A DNA stretch of 64,000 nucleotides from Phascolarctos cinereus (GCF_002099425.1 NW_018344015.1:3626501-3690500); one strand, 5' to 3'. Shown: positions 21,655 through 33,239, counted from the first letter of the stretch. The notes: generated by a model from the letters alone, not told the origin. Numbers and translations are program-made.

Positions 21655-23015
21655 GAGAAATATCAGAGAATGGGAGAAGAAACATAGGCCTGGAGAAGGA
21701 CAAATAGCATTCCAATTTTCCAAAAAGGAAAAGAAATTGGAATTTACATACTCTGGGTCAGCGATCTTGATTTCTATTCCAAGCAAAATTGTAAAACAAA
21801 TTATTGAATATTCAATAGGATCCTAAAATCACAGACTTAGAAATGAAAGGGATCTTCCAAGGCATCTAATTTAATTTCTTACTTTTACGGTCAAGAAAAC
21901 TGAGATCCAAAGAGTTTAAGTGACTTATCTAAGGTCACATGGGAAATAATAGAAGAGCTGTGGTTTGTAAACAGTGATTCAAGGGGAGAGTTATTGCAAC
22001 AACAAAGCATGGCTTCATGTAAGAATGGTTCATGCTAGTCTAACATTATTTCCTTTGAAGATTAAGGGCAAGATGTAAGTATAATTTAACAAGGATTCTG
22101 CAAAGCATGTGATAAAAGTCTTACATGTTATTAGGTGGACAAAATGAAGGAATATGCCCTAGCAAAATGTAATAATTTCATAAGTGGTTGAATGACTAGA
22201 TTCAAATGGGTATTTCACGTTTCAGTGTCAAATTGTAAATAAAACCCATTGGAACGCCTACATTTCTGTGTTGTTTATAATTTCATGGATAAATAGAAGG
22301 CTTCTAAAACACACAAATGGCAGAAACCTGAAAGACATTGTTATTGACAATTCATGTACCAAAATTATTGACAGGCTACAGCATTGATCAGAATCTAATC
22401 TGATGATAATTTATGGAGATAAATGTAAAGTGTTACACTATAGAAAGCAGCTTCTAAAATTCACATGAAAAAGCATAGTTATACGGCAGTTTGTTGGAGG
22501 AAAAAAAAGACAATGTGTGCCAACAGTGTGATATGGAAGACCAAAAAAGCTAAAAATGTCACTTTGCCTTAACAGATAAAGATAGCTTTAATAAGCCAAA
22601 AGTCTTTTTTATTTTCTTCCATAGTCAGATCATACATGTAGAGTTGGGTTCAGTTATAGGAACCATCTTTAAGGGAGTACATTAATAAAGTGGAAAGTAT
22701 CCAGAAAGAAAAATCAGAAAGGGAAAGAGTTTTGAGACCTTGACACAGGAAGAAGTGTTGGAAGAATTATTTTTATTTTACCTTTTGGGAGAAAAGACTG
22801 AGAGAGGAAATATCATAAGAATTGTCAAAATACTTCAAAATAATATGTAATATGGAAGATTGATCAGACTTGTTCTATTTGACTTCAGGGGCAGAAAGAG
22901 AAAAATTTTGATGTCAGGAATAGCCTCCTAATAGTTAGAGCTAATCCAATATAAAATGATATGCTTCAGGATGTAGTCCTATTCTCTTTACTTGTTGATC
23001 ATGTTGTGGTTCAGA
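21655..23015 (+). mobile_element. CR1-clade LINE (L3/CR1-like), long sense relic
   Basis: Colinear decayed matches to CR1 ORF2 and 3' end include ggcctggagaaggacaaata, ccaattttccaaaaaggaaa, catggcttcatg, ctgcaaagcatgtgataaaa, ggagataaatgtaaagtgtt, caacagtgtgatatgg, gttgggttcagttatagg, gacttgttctatttgacttc and gaatagcctcctaatagtta. The order covers reverse transcriptase through the 3' end over 1.35 kb. No frame survives. A MIR-like element interrupts it at 21818-21975. Confidence 0.75.
21818..21975 (-). mobile_element. MIR-like SINE inserted in the CR1 relic
   Basis: Contains aaaatcacagacttagaaat, aaactgagatccaaagag and taagtgacttatctaaggtc, the antisense MIR-type core. The CR1 similarity is colinear on either side. 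Confidence 0.6.
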
Positions 23016-23418
23016 GTCATTTTTTTTGGCATAGGGTGGAGCATATGACTTCTCAAATAAAGCTTAAATCTGAAATTCTATTTTTCTGTTATTATTATTT
23101 ATGTGCACAACAAATGCTTGTATCATTTTTGTATCCCATACAACACTTAGTAGTATACTTTCAACATAGTAGTTATTGACATTTGATGTTGACTAATTAA
23201 ATAGCCCATTATAAACAAGAATATATATGTTGTTTGGCATAGTGATTTATTTTTTGTCAGGAAATGGAACATTCCTCTGTCTAGCAAAAACAGAAAAATA
23301 GCTATGCCTCTTAATTATCTAGGGACTGATGATTCATAATTACAGTAATCTTAAGACTTTCACATGTCATTCATCTTTCATGCTTTTGTTTCATCTAGCT
23401 GTTCACAGAGAAAACAGC
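23016..23418. other. Unassigned DNA
   Basis: No feature recognised. Confidence 0.5.
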
Positions 23419-23555
23419 TATCAATCAATCAACAATCAACAAAAATTTATTAAGTTCCTACTATGTGCCAGGCATTGTGTTAAGTGCTGTGGATACAGAA
23501 AGAGGCAAAAAACAGTCTCTGCCCTCAAGGAGTTTACAATCTAATCTAAACTACA
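23419..23555 (-). mobile_element. L2-type LINE 3' end, antisense
   Basis: One of the best-preserved tails here: tcaatcaatcaacaatcaac, ctactatgtgccaggcattg, gtgctgtggatacagaaaga, ctgccctcaaggagttta, caatctaat. Confidence 0.8.
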
Positions 23556-23869
23556 GAGAGTTAATAAAATTCAATCAATTGTCTCATGGATTTTTATTGT
23601 TCATACTTTGGAGGTCTGATAAAATTGAGAACTTTTTAATAGGTACTTGTGAATTTCATTTATTTGGGTACTTATCATCTTCCATTGTTTAAATAGTCAG
23701 TTGTGCAACTATTTGAGCACAGAAAAAAAAATGCCATGAAGTTCGCTTTTTATTCTACAAATATTGAGTGCTACCACATGTTTGTAACACTGACGGCCAA
23801 TGTGAAAAAAAAAACTAATAAGTGTACAAATGAAAGTACTCTAACGCTTGAGAAGCTTACCTTCCATTC

Positions 23870-24012
23870 TGAGATGTGAGAAATACGTGAAAAGTGAACT
23901 ACTTAATTGTAAGCACACTGAGGACATGCTCTATGCATTGTTATTTTGATATTGCCTCCAACTCTTATGTTGACATAAAGTACACATTTTAGACTTTATT
24001 CTTTGTTAAATG
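23870..24012 (+). mobile_element. Possible L2-type 3' tail, sense
   Basis: Weak order match: ttgtaagcacactgaggaca, tattgcctccaactc, ataaagtacacattt, gttaaatgattggctgaa. Too decayed to be sure. Confidence 0.3.
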
Positions 24013-25655
24013 ATTGGCTGAAGGACTGAATTTAACAATACCTCGAAAGACCAAGCACATTTTGTGCTTAATCCATGTGTTTGGTCCTTCTAATCTTAAT
24101 AATAGAATTATTCAAGCCCTATAGTTAGGTAGCATACGAGTAAGTGCAAAGTAAATACTATCACACATGTTTAGAAAAGGGACAAAACTGTAAGACTAGG
24201 GTATTCAAACAGGCTTTAAAGAATTTGAGGGAAATAAATTGGAATTTGAAGGATTCAAAGGATTTGGATAGACAGAGGGAAGAAGGAAATATCTTCTACC
24301 TGGGAGGAATGGATGGTGTGAACTAATTATCAGAAGAGGGAATATATATATAGTTATGTTTGGGAGGCCAATTCATCTAAAACAGGGGATACATGTCAGG
24401 AATTAGTAGAAATAGAGTTGGACTCAAGTTGTAGAGGACTGGAAAGTGTGAAGTCAATGGATTTAAATCTTTGGAATGAAATAATAGAAATGAAGAATTC
24501 ATTTGTAACAGCAAGTTACATTTGTGTGGGCCACATCACATGACGAAGGACAAGCAGTAGTAAATGGACATTAATAAAATTTATTGCAAAGGAATAAAGC
24601 AAATAAAATATAAAGGATTATAGGGATATCACATTATCATGTTTCTAGGAAATGACTGAATATAATTTTAGAACTTCAATGATGCAGAACATTTCAAAGA
24701 AGCTTTGTAATGATACAAAAAATTGGAGTCATTTCTTTAACCATAAGAAATGTTTTAATACTATCTTGCTAAATGAATGTAGATATTAGGGCCTGGAATA
24801 TCAGTTTATTCCTTATGCAAAGGCACCCTGGGGAATCTAGTACCTAAAAACAATCAGAGGACAGAGAAAGGGTAAAGACTGATTGAGGGGCATGAATTAT
24901 GAATATTATCTTGAAATGGCTTTGCTACCATGGAAATAAGGCACCGTATAACTGTTTTCTAATTTCTGAAGCCACTTTGTAAAACAACAACAACCACCCC
25001 CCAAAAATCCCCCAAAACAACAACAACTGGGGTAATAAAGGCCCTCTCCAAGGTAAGACAATATCCCTAGGAAAATATTTCAAGGGTCTGTTAATTCCAA
25101 GATGTAGATAATCTCTATATTGATTGCAATCACAAGCAGCAGTTCAAAACAGTTCCACCTCACTTGCTACTATGAAGAAAAAGAGTCTAAGACAGCAGGC
25201 ATCACTTCTGTTAAAATTGAACTCATTTCTGCCTCATCACCTCTCAGTTGATGACCTCCCATTTATCAAGTTTCCCAGTTTCACAACCAATTTGAAGACT
25301 TTATTTTCATCACAACATATCATTCCTTCAATCATTCATGGTCAGAAAAACTGTTCTCAAAGTTTCATTGTTAAATTGGAGCCAGGAAGGAAACATTTGG
25401 GCATGCTCTGCATACCTCACAAGGAAAAGCAAATTTTAGCATGCTTTGAAGATGACGACCCTCTTTGGCCAATTCCCCTTTACCACCATTATATTAGCAT
25501 TCTCTGATAGGTCCCAAGGGTATACATGATGTCTACTTCCCAAGGATAACAATTTATTCTACTTCCAGTGGAAGGAGTCAGTTTATATTGAGGGGACTCT
25601 GAACCCCAGTTGATGAACTGAATGTTATCACCCTTAAGTCAGTTCATATGACTTT
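24013..25655. other. Unassigned DNA with one 127-codon open frame
   Basis: The plus frame 25124-25507 is the longest open frame outside recognised repeats. I see no signal peptide, membrane segment or known domain. Composition is ordinary and no promoter or splice context is obvious. It is probably chance or an unrecognised processed relic. Confidence 0.35.
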
Positions 25656-25802
25656 TTGTTTGTTTAATTTTTTTTGGAGGCAATCAGGTTTAAGTGACTT
25701 GCCCAGAGTCACACAGGTAGTAAATGTCTAAGGCTGGGTTTGAATCAGGTCCTCTTAACTCCAGGTGCATTGCTTTATCTACTGTACCACCTAGCTGTCC
25801 CT
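25656..25802 (-). mobile_element. CORE-SINE, antisense
   Basis: Poly-T at left, ttaagtgacttgcccagag, and ctactgtaccacctagctg at right mark a full-length SINE. A diverged duplication atatgactttt / aatgtgactcttt probably flanks it. It is older than the 6963 copy. Confidence 0.9.
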
Positions 25803-26110
25803 AAAAATGTGACTCTTTAACCACATGTGTGGGTTAAGGGATTTGTACTCCATTTAAGCATAGCATGTCATTTTTTTTTCAATCCTGTGATTCATATGAG
25901 GACTATATCTACCTTTGGGTGCTCCTTCTCATTCAAAGAATCAGAAAATGACCATTCTTAACAATATTTTTAACTTAACTATAATTTTACCAGAGGTCAG
26001 AATCTAGAAAACTCACTAATAGATGTATATCTTCTTGGGACTAAGTGAATCAATACTTGTTTATAAATAAGTTTAGACTAGAGTGGTCAGATGTTTTATT
26101 TAATAAAAAA

Positions 26111-26290
26111 TGGGGAGGCAGCTGGGTGGTACAATGGATAGAGCATGGGCCCTGGAGTCAGGAGGACCTGAATTCAAATCAGCCCTCAGACACATAGCAT
26201 TCACTAGCTGTGTCACTCTAGGTAAGTCATTTAATCATGGTTGCCTCCCCAAGAAGCAAAATAAATAAAGAAATAAATAAAATAAATCAG
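26111..26290 (+). mobile_element. CORE-SINE, sense, with (AAAT)n tail
   Basis: Starts tggggaggcagctgggtgg, continues gagtcaggaggacctgaatt and actagctgtgtcactctagg, and ends in an aaataaataaag tail. Confidence 0.9.
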
Positions 26291-26412
26291 ATAGAAAAAG
26301 ATGAGGTTGGGTGTAGTGACATTCTAGAAAGCACTCAGCAAACCCAAGTAAATGTATAAGCTCTGGGTTTGGAAAGTGAAAGTCAATTTTTTGAGATAAG
26401 GAACTAAATAAA

Positions 26413-26674
26413 ATGACTTTAGTTGTTTCAGTCATGTCAGATTCTTCACCATCCCATTTACAGTTTTTTGTTCATTTCTTTTTTTTGGCAAAGATTATTA
26501 ACACGTTTTGCCATTTCCTTTTCCAGCTCATTTTACAGATGAGAAAACTGAAACAAAACCCAGTTAAGTGATTTGCCCAGGGTCACACAGCTAATAAGTG
26601 TCTAAGGCTGGATTTTAACTTTGGTCTCCCGGACTTCAGGTCATATATTTTATCTACTGCACCACCTAGCTTGC
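26413..26674 (-). mobile_element. SINE with RTE/BovB-like 3' tail, antisense
   Basis: The minus strand has a CORE-SINE head at the right (reverse of ctgcaccacctagcttgc) and ends at the left in an RTE-like segment: tttgccatttccttttccag, and ttgtttcagtcatgtcagat, which is the reverse of the agtcggacatgactgaaaca-type end of BovB/RTE. This tail implies mobilisation by RTE enzymes, as described for the opossum MAR4 family. Confidence 0.75.
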
Positions 26675-26860
26675 TTTTATAAAGTATTTTAAGATTTGCA
26701 AAGTGCTCTGCATATATTACTTTATTTGATCCTCAATATACTGTGAAGTAGTTGCTATTTTTATTCCCATATAGGTAGTTAGTGTCTGAGGCAGCCTTTG
26801 AACTCAGTTCTTTATGGCTCCAAATCTAACATGCTGTCTGTTATTTAATACTCCCTCACT
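26675..26860 (-). mobile_element. MIR-type relic, antisense
   Basis: Words gatttgcaaagtgctctgca, tttgatcctcaatatac and gaagtagttgctattttta are the antisense MIR 3' half. The SINE at 26413 sits at its edge. Confidence 0.6.
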
Positions 26861-27364
26861 GGACAGAAAGTTTTATAAGAGCTAAAATAGCCAGGGAGCT
26901 TCTCTAAGAAGCTTTATCATAACACAATCATAGTGTAAAATGTTGCTCAGTCTCTTTCGATATCCCTTATTGTGAAAGTCATTCAGAAATACAATGCTAA
27001 GGAAGGCACCATCACCAAAATTATTCAAAATTTGACATATCAACTAGAAAAGGGAAATAATATCTTGCCTGGGCCCCTCATTTTTCCTGGTGTCAGCACA
27101 GTAGCTTTATCCCAGAGCAATACATGCATTAAAAGTCAGGGAAGGATAGAAGCTTATTTGGTAATGAACAAATCAATCTTAAGAAGGCCTGCAGGAATTA
27201 TTTCAAGTCATACTTCTTTGCCTTCTTAGAATAGATGATTTCTATCTAAATCAACCAAGGCCATGCCCCCAGGCTTGGTTCTGTGATGAAATCTAAATGC
27301 CTCCCCAAGAAGCAGACGTAGTAAAAGCCAGAAATACTTCTTAGCAGAAATTACTTCAAAGAGA
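26861..27364. other. Unassigned DNA
   Basis: An 85-codon plus frame (26972-27229) has no recognisable motif. Nothing else seen. Confidence 0.45.
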
Positions 27365-27560
27365 ATTCCAAGAAAATTCAATTCAATTCAAGAAATATCA
27401 AGTTATTAAATACCTACAGTTTACAAAACACTCTGAAAGTGCTGATACTCTGACAAATAAATCAGGCCCTCTAGCCTTAATGTAACTTATAGTCTGGAAA
27501 GGGAATAAGGAACAAATATAGTTAACTAAAATTTTAGTCATAATAAGAAGAAAAATGAAT
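27365..27560 (-). mobile_element. L2-type 3' tail, antisense, decayed
   Basis: Begins caattcaattcaaga, then attaaatacctacagtttac, gctgatactctgacaaa, ctctagccttaatgtaactt. Order fits the antisense L2 tail. Confidence 0.5.
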
Positions 27561-27639
27561 ATTCAGATGATAAATGAATGCTTTAAAACAAAAAGCAATG
27601 AGTAGATCCTGCTTCCTCACCTGGTCCCTATTAGCTAGA

Positions 27640-27800
27640 AATGATCATAGGTTTGAAGTTGAAAGGACCTTAGTTGTTCTCTTATTCAATCTCCTCTTTT
27701 TACAAGTAAGAAAACTAAGATCCAAGTGGAGTTGTATGACTTTTCCACTATAATATAGATAAAGCAGAGCCAAGCTTCAATCTCAAGAACTTAGTCTTCA
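27640..27800 (-). mobile_element. MIR-like relic, antisense
   Basis: Has gatcataggtttgaagttga, ttttacaagtaagaaaacta and a decayed CORE. Abuts the sense MIR at 27803. Confidence 0.5.
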
Positions 27801-27802
27801 AA

Positions 27803-28060
27803 CTAGGAAGCTTAGTGGCACAGCATCTAAAATTCCAGGCCCGGAATCAGGAAGACCAGAGTTTGAATCTGGCCTCCAATATTTATTAGCTGTGTGATTC
27901 TGGGCAAGTCACTTAACTTCTTTCTCCATTTCCTCAACTGAAAAATGAAGATCATAATAGGATCTACTCCCAGGATGGTTGTGTGGATTGAATGAGGTAA
28001 TATTCATAAATCACTTAGCACAGTACCTGGTATATAGCAGATGCTCAATAAATCCTTCCT
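27803..28060 (+). mobile_element. MIR SINE, sense, nearly full length
   Basis: Head agcttagtggcacagcatct, B-box-like gagtttgaatctggcc, CORE attagctgtgtgattctggg, caagtcacttaac, and L2-like tail cttagcacagtacctgg with tgctcaataaatc. One of the most complete MIRs in the window. Confidence 0.85.
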
Positions 28061-28088
28061 TCTTTTCTTCCTTCCTTCCTTCCTTCTC
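28056..28088. repeat. (CTTC)n microsatellite
   Basis: Tetranucleotide run grown from the tail of the MIR just upstream. Confidence 0.9.
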
Positions 28089-28264
28089 CAGTATAATTTC
28101 TTACTATAATTGAGCATTTTACAGCCAGAAGATTGCATGGTAGAATATTGATTTGCCAGAAAGTTGACAAACTTTACCATTAGTCAGTTTATATTGAACA
28201 AAATTAAAATAAAACAAGACATCACAATTGTACCTAGGTTCCGGCTACTGTAAACAACAAAGTT

Positions 28265-28890
28265 TCTGCATCATAAACCTTACAGAAGTTCAAAGTGGAA
28301 GGGATCTCAGAGACCATTTAATCCAACTACTACCTGATTTTGACCAAGAATATCCTTTTTAACATATACAATGAATGGACAGAGTGGGGAAAAAACACTA
28401 ATTCACAAGTCAGCCCATCCTTAATAATAATGATAATGATAATGATAATGGTGATAAGTTAATATTTATATAATGCCTACTATATGGCAGGCACTGTGTT
28501 TAGTATTTACAAATATTATTTCATTTTTTTCTCACAACAATCCTGGAAAGTAGGTGAAATTATTATCCTTAATTTATAGTTGAGGAAATTGAGGCAGACA
28601 GAGGTTAAGAGACTTGCCTAGGTTCACACAGCTAGTAAGTGTCTGACATCACATTTGAAGTCAGGTCTTCTTGACTCCAGGCACAGAGTTCTATCTACTC
28701 TTCCACTTAGCTGTTTCCTAACTTCTACTTAACTCAAATTATTAAGAACTATTTCTCCTCACATGCTGGTCAAATTTATTTCTGTACAACTTTCATCCAT
28801 TGCTCCAGCTTCTGGCCTCTGGGGCTAAGCAGAACAACTCAGTTCCCTTTTCCATATGACACCCTTTCAAATACTTGCAACAAATTTCCT
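28265..28890 (-). mobile_element. CR1-clade LINE 3' end, antisense, split by a MIR
   Basis: Left part 28265-28400 (gaagggatctcagagaccat, ttaatccaac) and right part 28735-28890 (ttcatccattgctccagctt, ctggcctctggggctaagca, ccctttcaaatacttgcaac) are consecutive in the antisense CR1 3' region. The MIR at 28425-28728 sits between them. Confidence 0.75.
28425..28728 (-). mobile_element. MIR SINE, antisense, inside the CR1 relic
   Basis: Complete antisense order: ctactatatggcaggcactg, ctcacaacaatcctggaaag, ttgaggaaattgaggcagac, cacacagctagtaagtgtct, cttgactccagg. An (ATGATA)n expansion precedes it at 28427-28455. Confidence 0.85.
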
Positions 28891-29349
28891 TTCTCCAAGC
28901 TCTGACGGTAAATACCTATAGGCAAAAGGGCTCAATATCGCACTATGACAAGTAGTGCTGAACAAGGAAAATCCTAATAGCCAAGGTTCTTGATAGAGGG
29001 AAATCAGTCTCTCCAGAAAAAGTACTCTGGGGGATGTTACAACTTCAACTCTGACCTTCATCATGGTAGGATACAGATAGAAATTATTCATTTTTAAATA
29101 TGACTTTTGAATTATTTTCTCCAGTTTAGGCAACTGTTAAGAAAAACAACTTTGAGCAACTAAGTCATTTTTGCTATTATAAACATGCAAATTAACTACA
29201 AAGAACATATGAAGGAAAACAAGAAGAAAAAAAAAGAGATAAATAGAAGTATGTGTAGAGCTGTTTTAAACAAACACACTGTGTTTTTTTGTATGTAATT
29301 TTGTGTGTATAATTTTGCATGTTGGCACTATGGATAAGTAATAATAATA
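28891..29349. other. Unassigned DNA
   Basis: No feature supported; the 88-codon minus frame 28867-29133 overlaps the CR1 relic and matches nothing I know. Confidence 0.5.
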
Positions 29350-29565
29350 ATAAAAATAGCAACAGCTACTATAAGATTTGCAAAGCTGTTTGCATATGTC
29401 ACCTCATTTGTTATTCCTAACAATAATGGCAAGTAAACTTGGTAAAAGTAAAATTAGTTGACCAGGATCACATAGCGAGCAACTCTCTGAAGGAGCATTT
29501 GAATTCAATTCTTTTTCACTGCTAGTCAAGGAGTCTCTGCACTATTCCACCTAGCTATCTTTAGT
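29350..29565 (-). mobile_element. MIR-type relic, antisense
   Basis: Words ctataagatttgcaaagctg, atatgtcacctcatttg, ggatcacatagcgagc and ctattccacctagc follow the antisense MIR. Confidence 0.6.
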
Positions 29566-29574
29566 TGGCTAAAG

Positions 29575-29855
29575 ATATGAGAAACACTGGCCACCCAGCA
29601 TGGCATGCCCACATCAAAGAAGGCACTGTGCTCTATGAGCAAAACAGAATTGGGATAGTTCAAAAGCAATATGAGATGCATGCCAAATATTCTTATGGAC
29701 TATTTGTGCCTGACCTGTGGTAGAGTCTTCCCAGCTCATATTGGGCTGATCCGCCACAGTTGAATACATTGTACCTTCACCCCAACATAGCAATGTCATT
29801 GTGGTCCACTTTGAGCCTGAAGGACAATAAGCAGTTGGACAAATACATTTTCAAA
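29575..29855 (+). mobile_element. Non-LTR LINE 3' end encoding a zinc-finger-like motif
   Basis: Frame 29695-29763 reads MDYLCLTCGRVFPAHIGLIR and ends HS then stop. C-x2-C followed by FxAxIGLIxH is typical of the C-terminal finger in some LINE ORF2 proteins. The end has cattgtggtccactttgagc then ctgaaggacaataagcag, a tail shared with the repeat at 33240-33530. I cannot name the family. Many similar copies in marsupial genomes are expected from memory. Confidence 0.6.
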
Positions 29856-30234
29856 ATACACATTTCCTACCTTTTATTATTCACTTCTTAGAAGTTCTTT
29901 AGCTTATTCCTTTTCTTGTTTTGTTTTTTTTATCAGTCTCCTGTTATTTTATTTGTCCTTATGCATATTTTGTCCCTGCATTTTCATTAATTCCTTGTGC
30001 AGCTTGTATAATTGTATAGATTAGGATTTCTACTTAGAAAAGAAATATCACTTGCTTTCAAGGATATATGATTAAGTGGGACCACACAGCTGAGGAAGGT
30101 GAACCTTACAGACCAGAGATATAATATAGCTATATAAAATACCACTTCACTAAACCAACCTAAATAGCAGAGAACATACCTATCTTTTCATTCTCTTCCA
30201 GTACTCCTTTTAGGAAGCTGGGAATGAGGTAGGA
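29856..30234. other. Unassigned DNA
   Basis: No feature recognised. Confidence 0.5.
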
Positions 30235-30320
30235 CTGAGGTAGTCCGAGTTCTATACACCTGATGGCCCAGTGCCTGTCACAGAGGAAGTGCTTTATAAA
30301 TCTTTGTTCACTGTTGAATG
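30235..30320 (+). mobile_element. L2-type 3' tail, sense, short
   Basis: Words gatggcccagtgcctgtcac and gaagtgctttataaatcttt match the sense L2/MIR end. Confidence 0.5.
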
Positions 30321-30404
30321 AAAGTAGTGCCAGAGCCAGCTAAATGTGTTTTAATAGCTTTACCCCTCAAATATATATGCCAACCCCTGGAAGATACCCA
30401 TTGA

Positions 30405-30612
30405 ACAATAGTATGGTGTAATGGAGTCAGTGCTGAATCAAGGGCCATGGATTTCTGGGTTTAAATCCAGTTTCAGATGCTTACTGTGTGATATTGAACC
30501 TAGTTATTTAATTTTTTGTTTTTTATGTTAGTTCCAGATCTATAGCATATGAACTTGGACTAGATGAATTCTAAACTCATTTCCATTTCTAAATCTATGA
30601 TCCTATGAGAGT
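30405..30612 (+). mobile_element. MIR/Mar1-like SINE, sense
   Basis: Head ggtgtaatggagtcagtgct, B-box-like gggtttaaatccag, CORE-like cttactgtgtgatattgaac, then gaacttggactagatgaatt and atctatgatcctatga, a tail seen in several marsupial SINEs. Confidence 0.65.
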
Positions 30613-30670
30613 AATAAAAACAGAAAGATGTGATATAGAATATGGCATACAAATGAGTCATTTGGTTTCC

Positions 30671-30682
30671 GGGGGGGGGGGG
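30671..30682. repeat. (G)12 homopolymer
   Basis: Twelve consecutive G residues; a site prone to sequencing and length error. Confidence 0.95.
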
Positions 30683-31369
30683 ATATTTGTAGGTACAACT
30701 AGGCAGGTTCTTCAGAATTGAGGCTTCTGAAAATGAAAAAAAAAGCTGAGATGGTTGATGATGAAAATTTCTATTACAAAATTACAGATTTGAGTATTTC
30801 ATCCAGATTTGAGAGGCAGGCTGAAAGTATGGCCCCTAAGAAAGGACACTGATCAAGATTTTATTTATTTCTATGATATAGTTTTAATTCCTATTTATCT
30901 GGCCTGTTTTTCAATCTTTCAATGAAGATGTTGGGTTATGTAAAAGTTATAAGCTTGTGGCCCTTATCTCTTTATCCCTTGATAATGAGCCAGCAAAATA
31001 TAAAATAGTGGAGAGTTGCCCTAGCTGAAATAGAGATGTTCAAAGTGTAGACTGTGAGAGACAGGCAGGACAGCATCCAGAAATTGCCAATTGTCATTGG
31101 AGCATAGGGTTTATTTCAAGAGGCCATTCAAGATGCCATAAAATCTTTGCTAAAGCAAATTCAGATGTTCCTTTCAATAGCTGAGATGGGTGACAGTTAT
31201 GGCTACTACATACCCACTATAAGTACTTATTGCTACATATATGATAGGCTCTGGCATCATGGAAGAAGGCCTACATGATTGACTTACCATAATTCTCTAG
31301 ATCTTCCTTAGAATTCCCCTTCCTTTCTATATGGTGATAAAATTGGTAGGAAGTACAAATAGCCCTTGT

Positions 31370-32300
31370 TTTTTGGCTTCCTTTTGGATGTGGTGGAAAC
31401 CTGTCTTGTTGGTCTACTCATACAGAAGGTCTTCATATCCATGGCCATGTTGTTCATGAATTCATTGTGAGGCAGCCTTGATCAGTCATGAAATTCCATT
31501 TGGATTTCTTAGAAAAGTGTCCCTTTTTGTGGGCAGATACATGAGTCAGTGTATGGCCATCAGTTTTTTTTGTTTGGTTGTTATGTGGACCATAGGGATA
31601 TCTCCTATACTGAGTTGGATTTAATTTGCTTTTTAACTTGCTTCCCTTGACAAGACCATATGGCTAGGCCAAAGGCTGTGGCCCAAGAGTTAGTACAGAT
31701 GAATATATCTTGTTAAGTGCTAAGTTCAAGGGCTAGAGGCACTCCTTATAGCCCTAGTCATTGGACTAAATGACCATTGTTATGGCTGGTGTGAATCTTA
31801 TCTAGAGACACCTTGATGGCTGCTATATGCTAATGGATTTGACCACTTTTAATAACAGGTTCTATCAGTAAATCATACCCCTGAATCCTCTGGGAAGACA
31901 GACAGATGCATTCCTAAATTGCTAGAGGTGAGCAAGGGTTAGCTTTAGACACCTTTCTAGTTGTTTGGATAGACACCAATTTGTATAGCTTTTTAGACCC
32001 TATAGGGCCTGAGACTTTTTCTTGGTTGTTGGAGTCTTTAGGCCAGTTGTTTATTGCTGACATTCTTGGGTATACATCTGTGGGCCCTTATCCATTGTGG
32101 AAAAAAAAAACCACCTTTATTCACTTGTGGGAATTGAGAGAAAACTTTACTGCATTATTTGAAACTAGTCCTGTGAGACTGGGAAGCTAGACTTCCTCTA
32201 CCTATTGCTCAGAAACCCTTAACTAAGGATCTTGGCTATGCTGAACTGAAGCTCAATCAGATTCAAAGACTGATGAAGGGAGTTTTCTCACAATTGTATC
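31370..32300 (-). mobile_element. Endogenous retrovirus pol fossil (RNase H region), broken
   Basis: Weak protein-level resemblance on the minus strand to the connection and RNase H part of retroviral pol. It is old, truncated at both ends without visible LTRs, and carries many breaks. The family cannot be placed securely; class I or class III are both possible. Flanking DNA to 30900 and 32700 may belong to it but shows no clear signal. Confidence 0.4.
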
Positions 32301-32729
32301 TCTCAGGCAACCCATATGTCTTATCTGCAGGAGGTGTCTACGTAGAGAGAATTTCCAGGGCAGATGTTGTAAATTAAACATTTGTAGGATATATATCATA
32401 CACATGTGCCTCATTGCTATTATGGCCTAAGTTTAAGCTCACTCTTTCTGTGAATTCTGTGTATATTTGTGGGAAGGAGGGAACCAGGTTTTTAGGGGAA
32501 AGTTTTCAATAACAGTCTTTGCCATGTTATCTGAGGTAATAACCTAGGTAAAAACTAATTTTGACTATTGGATGATTAAAAAGAAGCCTATTGTATTTGG
32601 CATTCAGAACCTACAGCAGAGAAGCAGTTTCTGAGAGTTATCTCTAGACCCCTGAGAGTTGTATTAGCTGCCCTCTGGGGAACCAAATTACCAATTTAAG
32701 CAGAAGTTGGGGAATGCTATTATTTCTTC

Positions 32730-32806
32730 TGTTCTTCCTTCTTCCTTCTTCTTTCTTCTCTTCTCTTTTCCTCTCCTTCTTCTTCTTCTCCTTCTTTCTT
32801 TGTCAC
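32730..32806. repeat. (CTT)n-rich pyrimidine tract
   Basis: Imperfect cttcttc and cttttcctct units over about 75 bases. Confidence 0.85.
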
Positions 32807-33239
32807 ATGTAGTCCCTCTGTCATTTGGGGCACCATATAGTATATGTGGGTGCTCTGTCCATAAAATTTGGGGTATTTATATTCTGTAAAATATTTTGGA
32901 TTTGGGGGACTAGATTTTTCAAATCATTTATTTTTTTTTTAAACTGGGACAATTTCCTTTTTGTCCTGTGCAGTTTTAATTTATGATTTCTTGATATAGC
33001 TCTGAAAAAACCCAGGCTTTTGAAGAGCCCATCATGTTTTAAATGGAACTATTTGACTAGGCCTTCACACCCAAATCACTCTGGCTTTAATTGAATGGCT
33101 AATAATAGCTCCCACTCCAAACCTCAGCTGCTCATTGTTAGGTTTTGATGGCTCAAAATGCATATAAATAACTTCTGTAGAGAAGCTTTGAGGGTCTTGT
33201 CCTCCGATTGATATTTTTGATGATAATTCGGCTGTCTTT
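32807..33239. other. Unassigned DNA
   Basis: No gene seen. The right half may belong to the repeat at 33240-33530, whose left limit I cannot fix. Confidence 0.4.

Noticed and set aside
31981-32190. Plus frame beginning MYSFLDPIGPETFSW
   Set aside because: Lies antisense to the retroviral fossil; no domain of its own.
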